Part shown: positions 1-6,762 of the stretch, piece after piece
Position numbering within the stretch: the first letter of the stretch is position 1
Layout: each line of letters opens with the position of its first letter
Source of the DNA: JBDRMN01 sp043812055
Lineage (GTDB): Bacteria > Patescibacteriota > Gracilibacteria > JAHISY01
Direction: 5' to 3'
Length of the DNA: 15,990 bases
NCBI GenBank assembly: GCA_043812055.1
Contig: JBDRMN010000006.1
Coordinates: 1 to 15,990, forward strand
Notes under the pieces: model-generated
Database searches by the model: none
Seen by the model: the letters and a program-made list of their open reading frames with translations, nothing else
What the model was told of the DNA's origin: nothing
Program-made: the position numbers and the translations under genes

Positions 1-287
1 TCAATGTCATCATGCACGACGATGAAATGCTCGATATGGGGTTTATAAAAATCGAGTAAAGCCCGGGCCGCTTCACCGCTGAGATTGACGAAAGTCTGCG
101 GTTTGACGAGCAGAACTTTTGCGCTGCCAACTTTCCCTTCACTTGTTTCCGCGCGAAACTTTTTATCAAGTTTGAACTCCGAAAATTCATTCTGCTCACG
201 AAAAGCGTCCAGCACGCGGAAGCCAAAATTGTGGCGGGTACCAGCGTATTCTTCTTCGGGATTTCCGAGTCCGAGGATGAGTTTCAC
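1..287 (-). CDS. pth: Peptidyl-tRNA hydrolase, N-terminal part (cut by window edge)
   Basis: Releases peptides from peptidyl-tRNAs that drop off the ribosome, so that the tRNA is recycled in the cytoplasm. About 95 residues are visible. They open with MKLILGLGNP and continue with YAGTRHNFG, carrying the catalytic His at residue 19. Further on are TFVNLSG with the substrate-binding Asn, and VVHDD with the Asp that activates the His. This is the family's motif order, and the remaining half lies beyond base 1. I chose the GTG at 285-287 because the motif spacing to the start matches the family; no good Shine-Dalgarno sequence precedes it. The small minus-strand gene at 309-653 ends 21 bases upstream, so the two may be co-transcribed. 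Family assignment is firm; the start is likely. Confidence 0.92.
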   Translation of the reverse strand, partial: MKLILGLGNPEEEYAGTRHNFGFRVLDAFREQNEFSEFKLDKKFRAETSEGKVGSAKVLLVKPQTFVNLSGEAARALLDFYKPHIEHFIVVHDDI

Positions 288-308
288 CTGAGGATTTTAG
301 CAGAAGAG

Positions 309-653
309 CTACAACCTATTACAAAATCCTCTGACGAAAACATCTACCGGAGCAACCCACGGAGTGTTCTTTTTGCGGCGCATTGCGCACCGATTTACGG
401 TTTTTTGCACTGACAAGCCTTTGATCTGTGCTCTGGTCAGTTCCTTCAGGAATACCTCTGCCTCATCTGGATCCGCAAACATAATTTTCAAACCCTCAAT
501 CCTGTCCATCCCCTCAACAAAATGATCAATGCTGACTCTCACGCGTTCTCTGTCGCTGCTTTGCAAAAGTTCTCTGACCAAATCCTGTAGAGCTTGAAAT
601 TCATTCAAAATGACGACACTGTCGATATCGGCGAGAGTTAGATCACCAGGCAT
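309..653 (-). CDS. Small hypothetical protein upstream of pth
   Basis: A 114-residue ORF I do not recognise. The first 80 residues are rich in Asp, Glu and Leu and look helical and acidic. The C-terminal 35 residues are basic (RCAMRRKK), with a hydrophobic, Trp-containing tail. There is no signal peptide or membrane segment. It lies 21 bases upstream of the pth start on the same strand, which favours a real gene in a short operon. There is no convincing Shine-Dalgarno before the ATG, but that is common here. The mixed acidic/basic composition looks like a protein rather than an out-of-frame translation, but the call rests on length and context only. Confidence 0.5.
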   Translation of the reverse strand: MPGDLTLADIDSVVILNEFQALQDLVRELLQSSDRERVRVSIDHFVEGMDRIEGLKIMFADPDEAEVFLKELTRAQIKGLSVQKTVNRCAMRRKKNTPWVAPVDVFVRGFCNRL

Positions 654-805
654 ATAACTTTTGTCGCAATTAAATTTCTAAGGGAATGTTTCGACTGTGT
701 TTTAGAACTTAACGACAAGAGCAGATTCTTACAAATCCTGTTCGCCTTTTCAATTTTTTTCTACTCACTCAACTTTTGGAAGACAAGCTACTCACTACCA
801 ACTAC

Positions 806-832
806 TTAGCCCCACCATTCCAGCCTCTTCCC
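806..832 (-). repeat. Degenerate second copy of the obg 3' end
   Basis: Bases 810-833 match 1716-1739, the end of obg, at 22 of 24 positions without gaps. Read on the minus strand this encodes GKRLEWWG plus a TAA stop, against GKGLEWWG plus TAG in the real gene. Upstream of it the similarity stops. The two copies face the same way and bracket the LOG-family gene. It looks like a leftover obg terminus displaced by an insertion or rearrangement. Confidence 0.7.
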
Positions 833-845
833 CACTGAGGGACAG

Positions 846-873
846 TTGACAAGTTAAATTTAATGGTTAGAAT
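846..873 (+). promoter_or_regulatory. Promoter of the LOG-family gene
   Basis: A perfect -35 box TTGACA (846-851), a 16-base spacer and a -10 box TAGAAT (868-873). The expected start of transcription is near 880, leaving a leader of only about 12 bases before the ATG at 892, with no Shine-Dalgarno. It is one of the best sigma-70-type promoters in the window. Confidence 0.75.
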
Positions 874-891
874 CAGGTCCCTGTTTTTCTT

Positions 892-1749
892 ATGGCTTTG
901 TTTCCTGGCAGAACGGAATTAGTAAAAGAACTTTATGAAAATGATGGTGGTAACGATGACCCGATCATTTTACATGCGGACATTGTGCACAGAACCGAGA
1001 GGTGGGCCGAAAAAGCACGAGCACAATACGAGCAAGCCTTAGCTGCTCGTCAGTTGATCGATTTCGTACGTTTTTTTAGAGTGGCTATTTTTGGCAGTGC
1101 CCAACTCAGACCGGAAAATAAAGAGTCCCGTTTTATCTCTGATCTGACCAAAGCGCTGGTAGAGGCGCGGCCAATCGATGTTGTCACTGGTGGCGGGCAG
1201 GGAATTATGGAGGCTGCGAATGAGGGATTGGAATTAGCCAGGCAGGAGAGAGAATCAAATGGGTCTGCATGTGATGCTAAAAATCACGGTTTACTAGTTG
1301 AGCTTCCACATGAAGAAACAGGTAATAAATACTTACATCTGAAAACAAAACATGTACATTTCAGTACGCGTTTGCAAGATTTTGTTAGTAGGATTCATGG
1401 TGCCTATCTGGCACAAGGCGGTTACGGAACGCTCTTGGAAAAACTTTTTTTACTTCAATTAAAACAGGTAAAACACCTAGAACAATCGTTCCCAATAATC
1501 GCTCATTCCTGCTGGGAGGAAATTATTGAATTAGTCTGCGAGAAGCTTTACCACGAGAGGAAAAAAAATGACGAGATACCTTTAATTGACGAAAAAGACT
1601 TAAACCTGATTCACTTTACAGATGACATTGAAGAGATCGTTGGTATTTTTGCAAAAAAGTATGATCTCTGGAAAAAGTGTGTTCGAGATCGAGTAAGGTA
1701 TGTAACTGATTCTACCCCCACCATTCCAGACCCTTCCCCGCAATCGTGA
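892..1749 (+). CDS. LOG-family (lysine-decarboxylase-like) nucleotide phosphoribohydrolase homolog
   Basis: 285 residues with a Rossmann-type LOG fold from about residue 62. VAIFGSA (64-70) is the first strand and loop, TGGGQGIMEAAN (99-110) the glycine-rich nucleotide-binding turn, and QGGYGTLLE (175-183) the counterpart of the family signature PGGxGTxxE, with the usual Pro replaced by Gln. Known LOG enzymes cleave nucleoside 5'-monophosphates to free base and ribose phosphate (cytokinin activation in plants; broader nucleotide turnover in bacteria). The substrate here cannot be told from sequence. The protein is longer than small LOGs, with a 60-residue N-terminal and a long C-terminal extension. 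The last 13 codons run antisense through the obg 3' end, so the C-terminus TPTIPDPSPQS is probably acquired read-through. It stands alone on the plus strand between minus-strand genes and looks inserted. Confidence 0.8.
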   Translation: MALFPGRTELVKELYENDGGNDDPIILHADIVHRTERWAEKARAQYEQALAARQLIDFVRFFRVAIFGSAQLRPENKESRFISDLTKALVEARPIDVVTGGGQGIMEAANEGLELARQERESNGSACDAKNHGLLVELPHEETGNKYLHLKTKHVHFSTRLQDFVSRIHGAYLAQGGYGTLLEKLFLLQLKQVKHLEQSFPIIAHSCWEEIIELVCEKLYHERKKNDEIPLIDEKDLNLIHFTDDIEEIVGIFAKKYDLWKKCVRDRVRYVTDSTPTIPDPSPQS

Positions 1750-2980
1750 GCTTCGCTCCCGGTTCCGCCCCCAGACGTCGCAGCTCCCGACTCACCCCAA
1801 ACTTTTTTAGCACATCTTGCACGCGGGCGAGGGCTTCGGGGTTCGTGAGATCGCTCATGACGACGATCTGGCTCAGGCGTGGGCCGTCGACTAGATAAAG
1901 TTTTTTGTTCTGACGTTTCACGCTGAAGGTTTTGGATTTTTCGTCGAGATGGGGACGATATATTGTTTGGTTCGGAGTTCTTGGTTCTTGGTTCTTGGTT
2001 CCGAGGGTCTGCAGTTCTTCGATGGTGAGGTTGAGGAGATCTTTCACGCCTTCATGAGTGGGTGCTGAAATAATTAATGGACGCTTCTTGCAGATTTTTT
2101 CTAACTTTTGGGCGCTTTTGATCAGAGTTTTTTCGTCACAAATGTCGGCTTTGCTAATCACAACCACTTCCGGTTTTTGGCTTAGCTCCGGATTATATTT
2201 CCGTAACTCTTCGCGGATAGTTTTGTAATCGGTAATCGGTGTCGTAGATTCTCCGGAAATCAGGTGCCAAAAGAATTTCACGCGTTCGGAGTGACGGAGG
2301 AACTGGTGGCCGAGGCCCTTGCCTCGCGAAGCTCCTTTGATCAGTCCGGGCATGTCGCTCACGACGAAAGTCTCGCCATGCTGATCGACGACGCCCAGGT
2401 TCGGTGCGAGGGTAGTGAAGTGGTAGGCCGCGATCTTGGGTTTGGCGGCAGAGATGACGGAAATTAACGTAGATTTCCCCACGCTTGGCAGTCCGATGAT
2501 TCCTACATCAGCGAGCAGCTTCAGCTCCAGCTTTAATTTCTTCTCCTCACCGGGCTCACCAAGTTCAGCGAAACGGGGGAGCTGACGCGTGGAGGTGGCG
2601 AAATTACTATTGCCTTTACCACCCAGGCCACCGCGGGCTGCGATCCACATCTCACCATTTTGGTCCAGATCAGTCATGAGTTTTCCATTCTCGAGCACGA
2701 GCGTGCCCACGGGGACATCGAGGATCAGATCTTCCCCGGCTTTACCCGCACGATTGCAACCCTCACCGCCTTGACCGTTTTTGGCACTGAAGAGTTTGAG
2801 GCCCTTGAAGTGGTGGAGTGTGTTGCGATTGGCGGTCGCGCGCAAAACCACATTGCCACCATGTCCGCCATGCCCACCATCCGGACCGCCTTTGGCGACG
2901 TACTTCTCCCGGTGGAAACTCAGGGCGCCGTTTCCGCCGTTACCAGCCCGGACCGCGATTTCGAGTTCATCGATAAACAT
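1712..2980 (-). CDS. obg: Obg family GTPase
   Basis: Essential GTPase that binds the 50S subunit and acts in its late assembly and in stress signalling. 422 residues, normal length. The Gly-rich Obg fold covers 1-158 (GNGGNGALSFHREK, GGPDGGHGGHGGN). The G domain has its P-loop GLPSVGKST at 163-171, switch region YHFTT, DMPG at 209-212, SKAD at 276-279 in place of the usual NKxD, and SAP at 305-307. A C-terminal OCT domain (about 340-422) ends in GLEWWG. The linker (327-339) is encoded partly by three copies of a 7-base repeat (1977-2000) like the intergenic heptamers elsewhere. The start ATG at 2978-2980 gives the family's MFIDE opening. Its last 38 bases overlap the convergent LOG gene. Confidence 0.97.
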   Translation of the reverse strand: MFIDELEIAVRAGNGGNGALSFHREKYVAKGGPDGGHGGHGGNVVLRATANRNTLHHFKGLKLFSAKNGQGGEGCNRAGKAGEDLILDVPVGTLVLENGKLMTDLDQNGEMWIAARGGLGGKGNSNFATSTRQLPRFAELGEPGEEKKLKLELKLLADVGIIGLPSVGKSTLISVISAAKPKIAAYHFTTLAPNLGVVDQHGETFVVSDMPGLIKGASRGKGLGHQFLRHSERVKFFWHLISGESTTPITDYKTIREELRKYNPELSQKPEVVVISKADICDEKTLIKSAQKLEKICKKRPLIISAPTHEGVKDLLNLTIEELQTLGTKNQEPRTPNQTIYRPHLDEKSKTFSVKRQNKKLYLVDGPRLSQIVVMSDLTNPEALARVQDVLKKFGVSRELRRLGAEPGAKLTIAGKGLEWWG

Positions 2981-2985
2981 TGTTA

Positions 2986-3020
2986 AAAGGATAAAGGATA
3001 AAGGACAAAGGATAAAGGGC
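2986..3020. repeat. Heptamer array (AAAGGAT-like, 5 units)
   Basis: Five head-to-tail 7-base units just upstream of obg: AAAGGAT, AAAGGAT, AAAGGAC, AAAGGAT, AAAGGGC. The 7-base period recurs in other arrays of the window with different units. Confidence 0.8.
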
Positions 3021-3096
3021 TTGACTGGGTCGTTAAGTTTCTAAGTTTTTAAACCGAGAACTTTTCTAATCACTAAAACCTTCTGTTCCTTGCCTG

Positions 3097-3122
3097 CCCG
3101 CCGTAGCTTTAGCGAAGGCGGG
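3097..3122. repeat. REP-like hairpin
   Basis: CCCGCC at 3097-3102 pairs with GGCGGG at 3117-3122 across the loop GTAGCTTTAGCGAA. A related sequence (TCCGAAGCGAAGCGAAGG on the minus strand) lies inside leuA. The rest of the obg-yqeY gap (3021-3218) shows no gene. Confidence 0.65.
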
Positions 3123-3218
3123 AAACCTGTTCCCTAAATTGCTAGCCCGCAGGCTGATTTTCCAGTATTCTGTGTGCCGAGCAGTTACTTCTTAATCCTG
3201 TATCCTTAATCCTAAAAG

Positions 3219-3671
3219 ATGAACTTAAAAGATCAAATCACTACCGACTTAACTGCCGCGATGAAAGCCGGCGAAGAACTCAAAAAAGAAGTTCTGCGTA
3301 TGTTTAAAGCGGAGATAATGAAGGAAGAATTTTCCGGAAGCGCCAAGCACGAGCTTACAGGTGCGGAGATTGTGAAGATCCTGAAGCGCATGATCAAACA
3401 GCGCAAAGACTCGATCGAACAATTTGAGAAGGGTAATCGCGCAGAGCTTGCCGCAAAAGAAAAGGAGGAAATTACTATTCTGGAGAAGTATCTACCCGAG
3501 CAAATGAGTGAGGATCAGATTGCCGAGATCGTTAAAAAGAAGAAAGCAGAATTATCCGTGGATGACAAAAGTAAGATGGGGATATTGATGGGAGCGGTGA
3601 TGAAGGAAGTGGGGGATAGTGCTGATGGGGCGGTTGTTAAGAAAATAGTGGAGGAGAGTTTTGGTGGATAA
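3219..3671 (+). CDS. yqeY: GatB/YqeY domain protein
   Basis: 150 residues covering the whole YqeY family. LKDQITTDLTAAMKAG opens the helical N-terminal domain, VLRMFKAEIMKEE follows, and the core has MIKQRKDSIEQFEKGNR. Next come the linker LEKYLPEQMSEDQI and the C-terminal small domain ending KMGILMGAVMKEVG and VKKIVEESFGG. The family resembles the tRNA-binding tail of the GatB amidotransferase subunit, but free-standing members have no proven reaction, and a link to tRNA or translation is only inferred from that likeness. No gatA, gatB or gatC lies nearby. It starts 238 bases after the divergent obg start and ends directly before an octamer repeat array. No Shine-Dalgarno is visible before the ATG. 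Confidence 0.93.
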   Translation: MNLKDQITTDLTAAMKAGEELKKEVLRMFKAEIMKEEFSGSAKHELTGAEIVKILKRMIKQRKDSIEQFEKGNRAELAAKEKEEITILEKYLPEQMSEDQIAEIVKKKKAELSVDDKSKMGILMGAVMKEVGDSADGAVVKKIVEESFGG

Positions 3672-3703
3672 GTCTTTATGTCTTTAGGTCTATAAGTCTT
3701 TGA
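3672..3703. repeat. Octamer array, left (GTCTTTNN, 4 units)
   Basis: Four head-to-tail 8-base units: GTCTTTAT, GTCTTTAG, GTCTATAA, GTCTTTGA. One more GTCTTTGA sits at 3782-3789, just before the four-helix-bundle start codon. The opposite-strand form recurs downstream of that gene at 4177-4208. Confidence 0.85.
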
Positions 3704-3793
3704 GTGGGGGCAGTTTTTTGAAGTTCATCTTTTGTTCATACTTCGAATTAAAAATCCATTTATAATTGAGCCTTCATTTAGGTCTTTGAGTGG

Positions 3794-4180
3794 ATGAGTA
3801 ATGCACGCCATTATTTCGATCTAAAAGTTTGGCAGCTTGCCGAGAGGGTTTTTGAGATGGTTTGTGAAGACGTGAAGAGTTTCCCCAAAAATAAAGTTGC
3901 CTGGATTATTGAGGACCAGTTGGTACGTGCAGCTGGTTCGATCGGTGCGAATATTGCAGAAGGTTTTGATCGCAAGACCAAAAACGATATGATTCGCTTT
4001 TCTATAATCGCGCGCAGTTCTGCCGCCGAAACTGAGGTTTGGGTGTTGCGTACAGAAAAACAAAAATTTATCTCAGCAGAAAGAAAACAGAAATATTTCG
4101 CAAAGCTAATTGGAATTCGAAAAATGATCAATTCTTTTAACTACAAACTAAAAATGTCACTGAGCTACCCCAGGACATAA
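3794..4180 (+). CDS. Four-helix-bundle protein (23S rRNA intervening-sequence family)
   Basis: 128 residues. The signature FDLKVWQLAERVFEMV opens helix 1. It is followed by an amphipathic helix with DQLVRAAGSIGANIAEGF, the best conserved stretch of this family, then helix 3 (RFSIIARSSAAETEVWVL) and helix 4 after the turn. Members form small helical bundles that pentamerise. Some are encoded inside 23S rRNA insertions, but many, as here, are free-standing, and their function is unknown. A -10-like TATAAT at 3761-3766 lies upstream. The gene is flanked by inverted octamer arrays (3672-3703 and 4177-4208), and its last residues (SLSYPRT) run up to the right array. This suggests it may have moved as a small cassette, which is an inference. 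Confidence 0.88.
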   Translation: MSNARHYFDLKVWQLAERVFEMVCEDVKSFPKNKVAWIIEDQLVRAAGSIGANIAEGFDRKTKNDMIRFSIIARSSAAETEVWVLRTEKQKFISAERKQKYFAKLIGIRKMINSFNYKLKMSLSYPRT

Positions 4181-4208
4181 AGACTCAAAGACACAGAGAC
4201 ATAAAGAC
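4177..4208. repeat. Octamer array, right (NNAAAGAC, 4 units, inverted relative to the left array)
   Basis: Four head-to-tail units: ATAAAGAC, TCAAAGAC, ACAGAGAC, ATAAAGAC. It is the reverse complement, with about 28 of 36 positions agreeing, of the array at 3672-3703. Together they form an imperfect inverted repeat around the four-helix-bundle gene. A third array of this unit, three copies, is at 13505-13528. Confidence 0.85.
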
Positions 4209-4214
4209 TATTTC

Positions 4215-4301
4215 TGGTGCCGGGAGTGGGAATCGAACCCACATGGAGTTGCCTCCACACGATTTTGAGTCGTGCGCGTCTACCAATTCCGCCATCCCGG
4301 C
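4215..4301 (-). tRNA. tRNA-Leu (anticodon CAA)
   Basis: A class II tRNA, 87 bases with CCA encoded. Acceptor stem GCCGGGA/TCCCGGC, discriminator A. The anticodon arm CACGA/TCGTG has loop CTCAAAA, giving anticodon CAA, which reads UUG. The long variable arm (TGGAG/CTCCA) and the T arm with GTTCGATTC fit leucine. It lies alone on the minus strand between plus-strand genes. Confidence 0.95.
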
Positions 4302-4413
4302 TAACGATCAAAATAATAACATAACTATTCGCTTTTCCCGCAACCCCAAACATTTTTTAGGCTGCCAAGAAAGCTAAAACAGAGGTTGTGTTTTATTTTT
4401 TAATCCTCCAAAA

Positions 4414-5040
4414 ATGAGTAAAACTTTGGTAATCCAATACCTCCCGTGCGGGGAGCGGTCCAACACCAAGAAAATCTTGGACGCCTTTCTCGCCAAAATA
4501 AAAGCTAAAACCGAAATCGAAGTGCTCGACCTGATTGCCGAAACGCCACCACTCTTTTTGAGTGATAATTTGATGGCGTATGTTTTACGCGATATGGCGG
4601 GTGAAAAGATTTCAACCGAACAACAAAAATTACTCGAACCAGCTGATAAATTAATCAAACAATTGCAGGGTGCGGATAATATCGTTTTCGCTTTTCCGAC
4701 TTACAATTTCTCACTACCAGCAGTGGTGAAAGCTTGGTTTGATCAGGTAATGCTCGCCAGTCACACTTTTAAATATGAAGATGGCAAACCTGTAGGATTA
4801 TTAGAAGGCAGGAAGGCCCTGATCATAAATTCAAGCGGAATGGCTTATGAGGCTCCGGAGGTACAAGGCATGGAGCACTCCCTCAGTTTGGGAAAACTCG
4901 AGCTCAACTTCATGGGAATTACAGCAGTAGAGCTTGTTTCTGCCGCAGGAGTAAACATGCAGCCACCAGAGGAGGCTGAGCAGACAGTCGCTCAGGCTGT
5001 GTCAGCAGCAGAGCAGGTGGCTGAAAAATGGTTTGCTTAG
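4414..5040 (+). CDS. azoR: FMN-dependent NAD(P)H oxidoreductase, AzoR-like flavodoxin fold
   Basis: 208 residues, the usual length of AzoR/AcpD enzymes, which use FMN and NAD(P)H to reduce quinones and azo compounds by two electrons in the cytoplasm. The N-terminal strand TLVIQYLPCGERSNTKKI corresponds to the FMN phosphate loop of the flavodoxin-2 fold. FAFPTYNFSLPAVVKAWFDQVM (about residues 92-113) is the diagnostic FMN-contacting stretch, and TFKYEDG and GLLEGRKALIINSSGMAY complete the core. The natural substrate cannot be predicted; quinone detoxification is the usual suggestion. No Shine-Dalgarno precedes the ATG. The first promoter/RNA/terminator unit starts only 14 bases after the stop codon. 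Confidence 0.88.
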   Translation: MSKTLVIQYLPCGERSNTKKILDAFLAKIKAKTEIEVLDLIAETPPLFLSDNLMAYVLRDMAGEKISTEQQKLLEPADKLIKQLQGADNIVFAFPTYNFSLPAVVKAWFDQVMLASHTFKYEDGKPVGLLEGRKALIINSSGMAYEAPEVQGMEHSLSLGKLELNFMGITAVELVSAAGVNMQPPEEAEQTVAQAVSAAEQVAEKWFA

Positions 5041-5053
5041 TCTCTAAAAAAAC

Positions 5054-5082
5054 TTGCAATTAGTCTCTAGATTTGGTATAAT
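5054..5082 (+). promoter_or_regulatory. Promoter of structured RNA copy 1
   Basis: TTGCAA (5054-5059), a 17-base spacer and TATAAT (5077-5082), followed by ATAA. The boxes and the spacer length are the same as in copy 2 at 6729-6757. Transcription should begin near 5088-5090, exactly where the RNA stem starts. Confidence 0.8.
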
Positions 5083-5087
5083 ATAAG

Positions 5088-5178
5088 CAGTCGAGTTACC
5101 GAATTTCTAACTTGTTAGTTATTTAGTTTCTCGGCCCAAAACAAAAATAGCCTAATCCCTCGGGAGCGGGCTATTTTT
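5088..5178 (+). ncRNA. Structured RNA element, copy 1 (unrecognised family)
   Basis: Predicted transcript of about 90 bases. The outer stem GTCGAG (5090-5095) pairs with CTCGGC (5130-5135). TTACCGA follows the left strand. The inner hairpin is CTAAC-TT-GTTAG (5107-5118). The intrinsic terminator at 5143-5178 closes it. Copies 2 and 3 have a different stem sequence that still pairs, which is compensatory change. It could be a trans-acting small RNA, or a leader that gates the fumarase gene 80 bases downstream. I do not recognise it as a known riboswitch or sRNA. Confidence 0.72.
5143..5178 (+). terminator. Intrinsic terminator of RNA copy 1
   Basis: AAAAATAGCC (5143-5152) pairs with GGCTATTTTT (5169-5178), which includes the U-run. 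It also tends to be bidirectional because of the A-run on the left. Confidence 0.85.
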
Positions 5179-5196
5179 GCGCGCAAGCCCTCCGTA

Positions 5197-5214
5197 GTCC
5201 CGCGTACGCGGGAC
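5197..5214. repeat. Perfect 18-base palindrome, GTCCCGC family
   Basis: GTCCCGCGTACGCGGGAC is its own reverse complement. Close relatives are the inner hairpin of RNA copy 3 (7438-7454) and 15675-15691. It sits between the terminator of RNA copy 1 and the fumarase start. Confidence 0.8.
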
Positions 5215-5245
5215 GAAGAAGGGTCATTTTACCCTCATTCTCCGC

Positions 5246-5251
5246 TAAAAT
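5246..5251 (+). promoter_or_regulatory. -10 box of the fumarase gene
   Basis: TAAAAT lies 7 bases before the ATG at 5259, so the mRNA would be nearly leaderless. No good -35 box is seen. GAGG at 5255-5258 touches the start codon and is too close to act as a normal Shine-Dalgarno. Confidence 0.45.
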
Positions 5252-5258
5252 AGCGAGG

Positions 5259-6707
5259 ATGCTACAGAGAAACATTCTCGACTTGATTCGTCAGGTTTCC
5301 ACGAATTTGTCGGCCGACGTTACGGAGGCACTTTTGCAAGCGCGCGATACGGAGGCAAAGGATTCGCGGGGGAAGCTGGCGCTCTCAGTTGTTTTGAAAA
5401 ACATCGAGCTGGCTAAAAAACGAGAAGTGCCCATCTGCCAGGATACGGGCTTTCCTACTTTTTTTGTGCAAGCCGCAGCTTTCAAATGGGCGGAAATTGA
5501 GCAAGCGATTCTGGCTGCTGTCCGGGAAGCGACACAGAAAGGTTTGTTGCGGCCGAATGCGGTGGATTCACTTTCCGGAAAAAATACAGGGGATAACACT
5601 GGAACGGGTTTTCCAAAGATTGAATTCACCAAAATTCTCCCCAGCCTCGCAAGGCGGGGAACTGTAGAAATTGACCTACTCTTAAAAGGTGGCGGGAGTG
5701 AGAATGTTTCTGCCCAGATTTCATTACCGCTGAAAACGGACTTTGGTCCGGCGAAGCGGGATTTGGAGGGAGTGCAGAAAGCGGTTTTACAGATTGTCAA
5801 AGCTGCCGAAGGCAAAGGTTGCGCTCCGGGAATTATTTCGGTCGTGATTGGCGGAGATCGCAGTTCAGCTTATGCACTCGCCAAGAAAAATTTGCTGCGA
5901 AAAATCGGAAAAGAGAACCCTGATTTGGCGTTGCAGAAATTTGAAGCAGAGATTTTACACGCGGCCAATAGATTGAATGTTGGTCCGCTCGGCTTGGGAG
6001 GAAAAACTACGCTTTTAGATTGTCGAGTTGCCACGCTTCATCGTCACCCTGCCAGTTTCTTCGTAACGGTAAGCTACCTTTGTTGGGCGGCGCGGCGGGG
6101 GAGGGTTGTACTGGATGAGCAGGGGAAGATTATTGAGAATGATTTTGCGAAGAGTGTTTTGAACGAGGAGTTAAAGTTTGGGGAAATTAAAAAGCGACAA
6201 CTTCCTATCTCCGAAACGGAAGTTCGCAAACTGAAAGCTGGCGAGATTATTTCGGTTTCCGGAAAGATCTTCACGGGACGTGATCGCGTCCATGAATACG
6301 CACTGAAGCAGAAGCTGCCGAGAGAATTAAAAGATTCCGCGATTTACCACTGCGGTCCCATAGCCCTTCAGAAAAATAACGAATGGCAATTTATCGCAGC
6401 TGGACCCACAACTTCCGCACGACTTGAAAATTTCACGCCGGAATTTATTGAAAAAACCGGAGTGCGAGTTTTGATCGGCAAAGGAGGGATGGGGGAGGAG
6501 ACTGCTCACGCATTGCGAAAGTTCGGCGGAGTTTATCTCCATGCGATCGGCGGTGCGGCTGCGTTTTATGCGGATTCAATTAAAAAGGTTAATGGCGTAG
6601 ATTTTCTCGCAGAATTCGGCATGCCCGAAGCGTTGTGGAGTATAGAGGTAGAGGATTTTCTCGCTATCGTAGGTATGGATTCGAAAGGCGTGAAACTTAA
6701 AACTTGA
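5259..6707 (+). CDS. Class I (Fe-S) fumarate hydratase, alpha and beta parts in one chain
   Basis: Interconverts fumarate and malate using a [4Fe-4S] cluster. 482 residues. The N-terminal alpha part (about 1-285) has ICQDTGFPTFF (Cys60), NTGDNTGTGFPKIEF, GGGSENVSAQ, GCAPGI (Cys188) and LGGKTTLLDC (Cys255), three Cys placed as expected for the cluster. The beta part (about 310-475) has GKIFTGRDRVHEY, YHCGPIAL, AGPTTSARLENF with the conserved Thr/Ser-Arg site, IGKGGMGEETAHAL and VEDFLAIVGMDSKG. Archaea and many bacteria split these parts into two genes; here they are fused as in the long class I form. Tartrate dehydratase belongs to the same family and cannot be fully excluded. No other TCA-cycle gene is in the window. 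RNA element copies lie immediately before and after it. Confidence 0.93.
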   Translation: MLQRNILDLIRQVSTNLSADVTEALLQARDTEAKDSRGKLALSVVLKNIELAKKREVPICQDTGFPTFFVQAAAFKWAEIEQAILAAVREATQKGLLRPNAVDSLSGKNTGDNTGTGFPKIEFTKILPSLARRGTVEIDLLLKGGGSENVSAQISLPLKTDFGPAKRDLEGVQKAVLQIVKAAEGKGCAPGIISVVIGGDRSSAYALAKKNLLRKIGKENPDLALQKFEAEILHAANRLNVGPLGLGGKTTLLDCRVATLHRHPASFFVTVSYLCWAARRGRVVLDEQGKIIENDFAKSVLNEELKFGEIKKRQLPISETEVRKLKAGEIISVSGKIFTGRDRVHEYALKQKLPRELKDSAIYHCGPIALQKNNEWQFIAAGPTTSARLENFTPEFIEKTGVRVLIGKGGMGEETAHALRKFGGVYLHAIGGAAAFYADSIKKVNGVDFLAEFGMPEALWSIEVEDFLAIVGMDSKGVKLKT

Positions 6708-6728
6708 AACGTAAAACCCAAAATCCAT

Positions 6729-6757
6729 TTGCAATTGAGGTCCAAATTTGATATAAT
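6729..6757 (+). promoter_or_regulatory. Promoter of structured RNA copy 2
   Basis: TTGCAA (6729-6734), a 17-base spacer and TATAAT (6752-6757), followed by ATA. Start of transcription is expected at about 6763-6765, the first base of the outer stem. Confidence 0.82.
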
Positions 6758-6762
6758 ATAGA

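Noticed and set aside
4165..4353. Minus-strand ORF of 62 codons with DGGIGRRARLK and GSIPTPGT
   Set aside because: It is a translation through the tRNA-Leu gene, a common false protein call.
5088..5178. RNA copy 1 as a known riboswitch for fumarase
   Set aside because: The same RNA precedes unrelated genes in copies 2 and 3, and I see no known aptamer core.
5291..5815. Minus-strand ORF of 174 codons
   Set aside because: Antisense to the fumarase alpha part, which is clearly the real gene.
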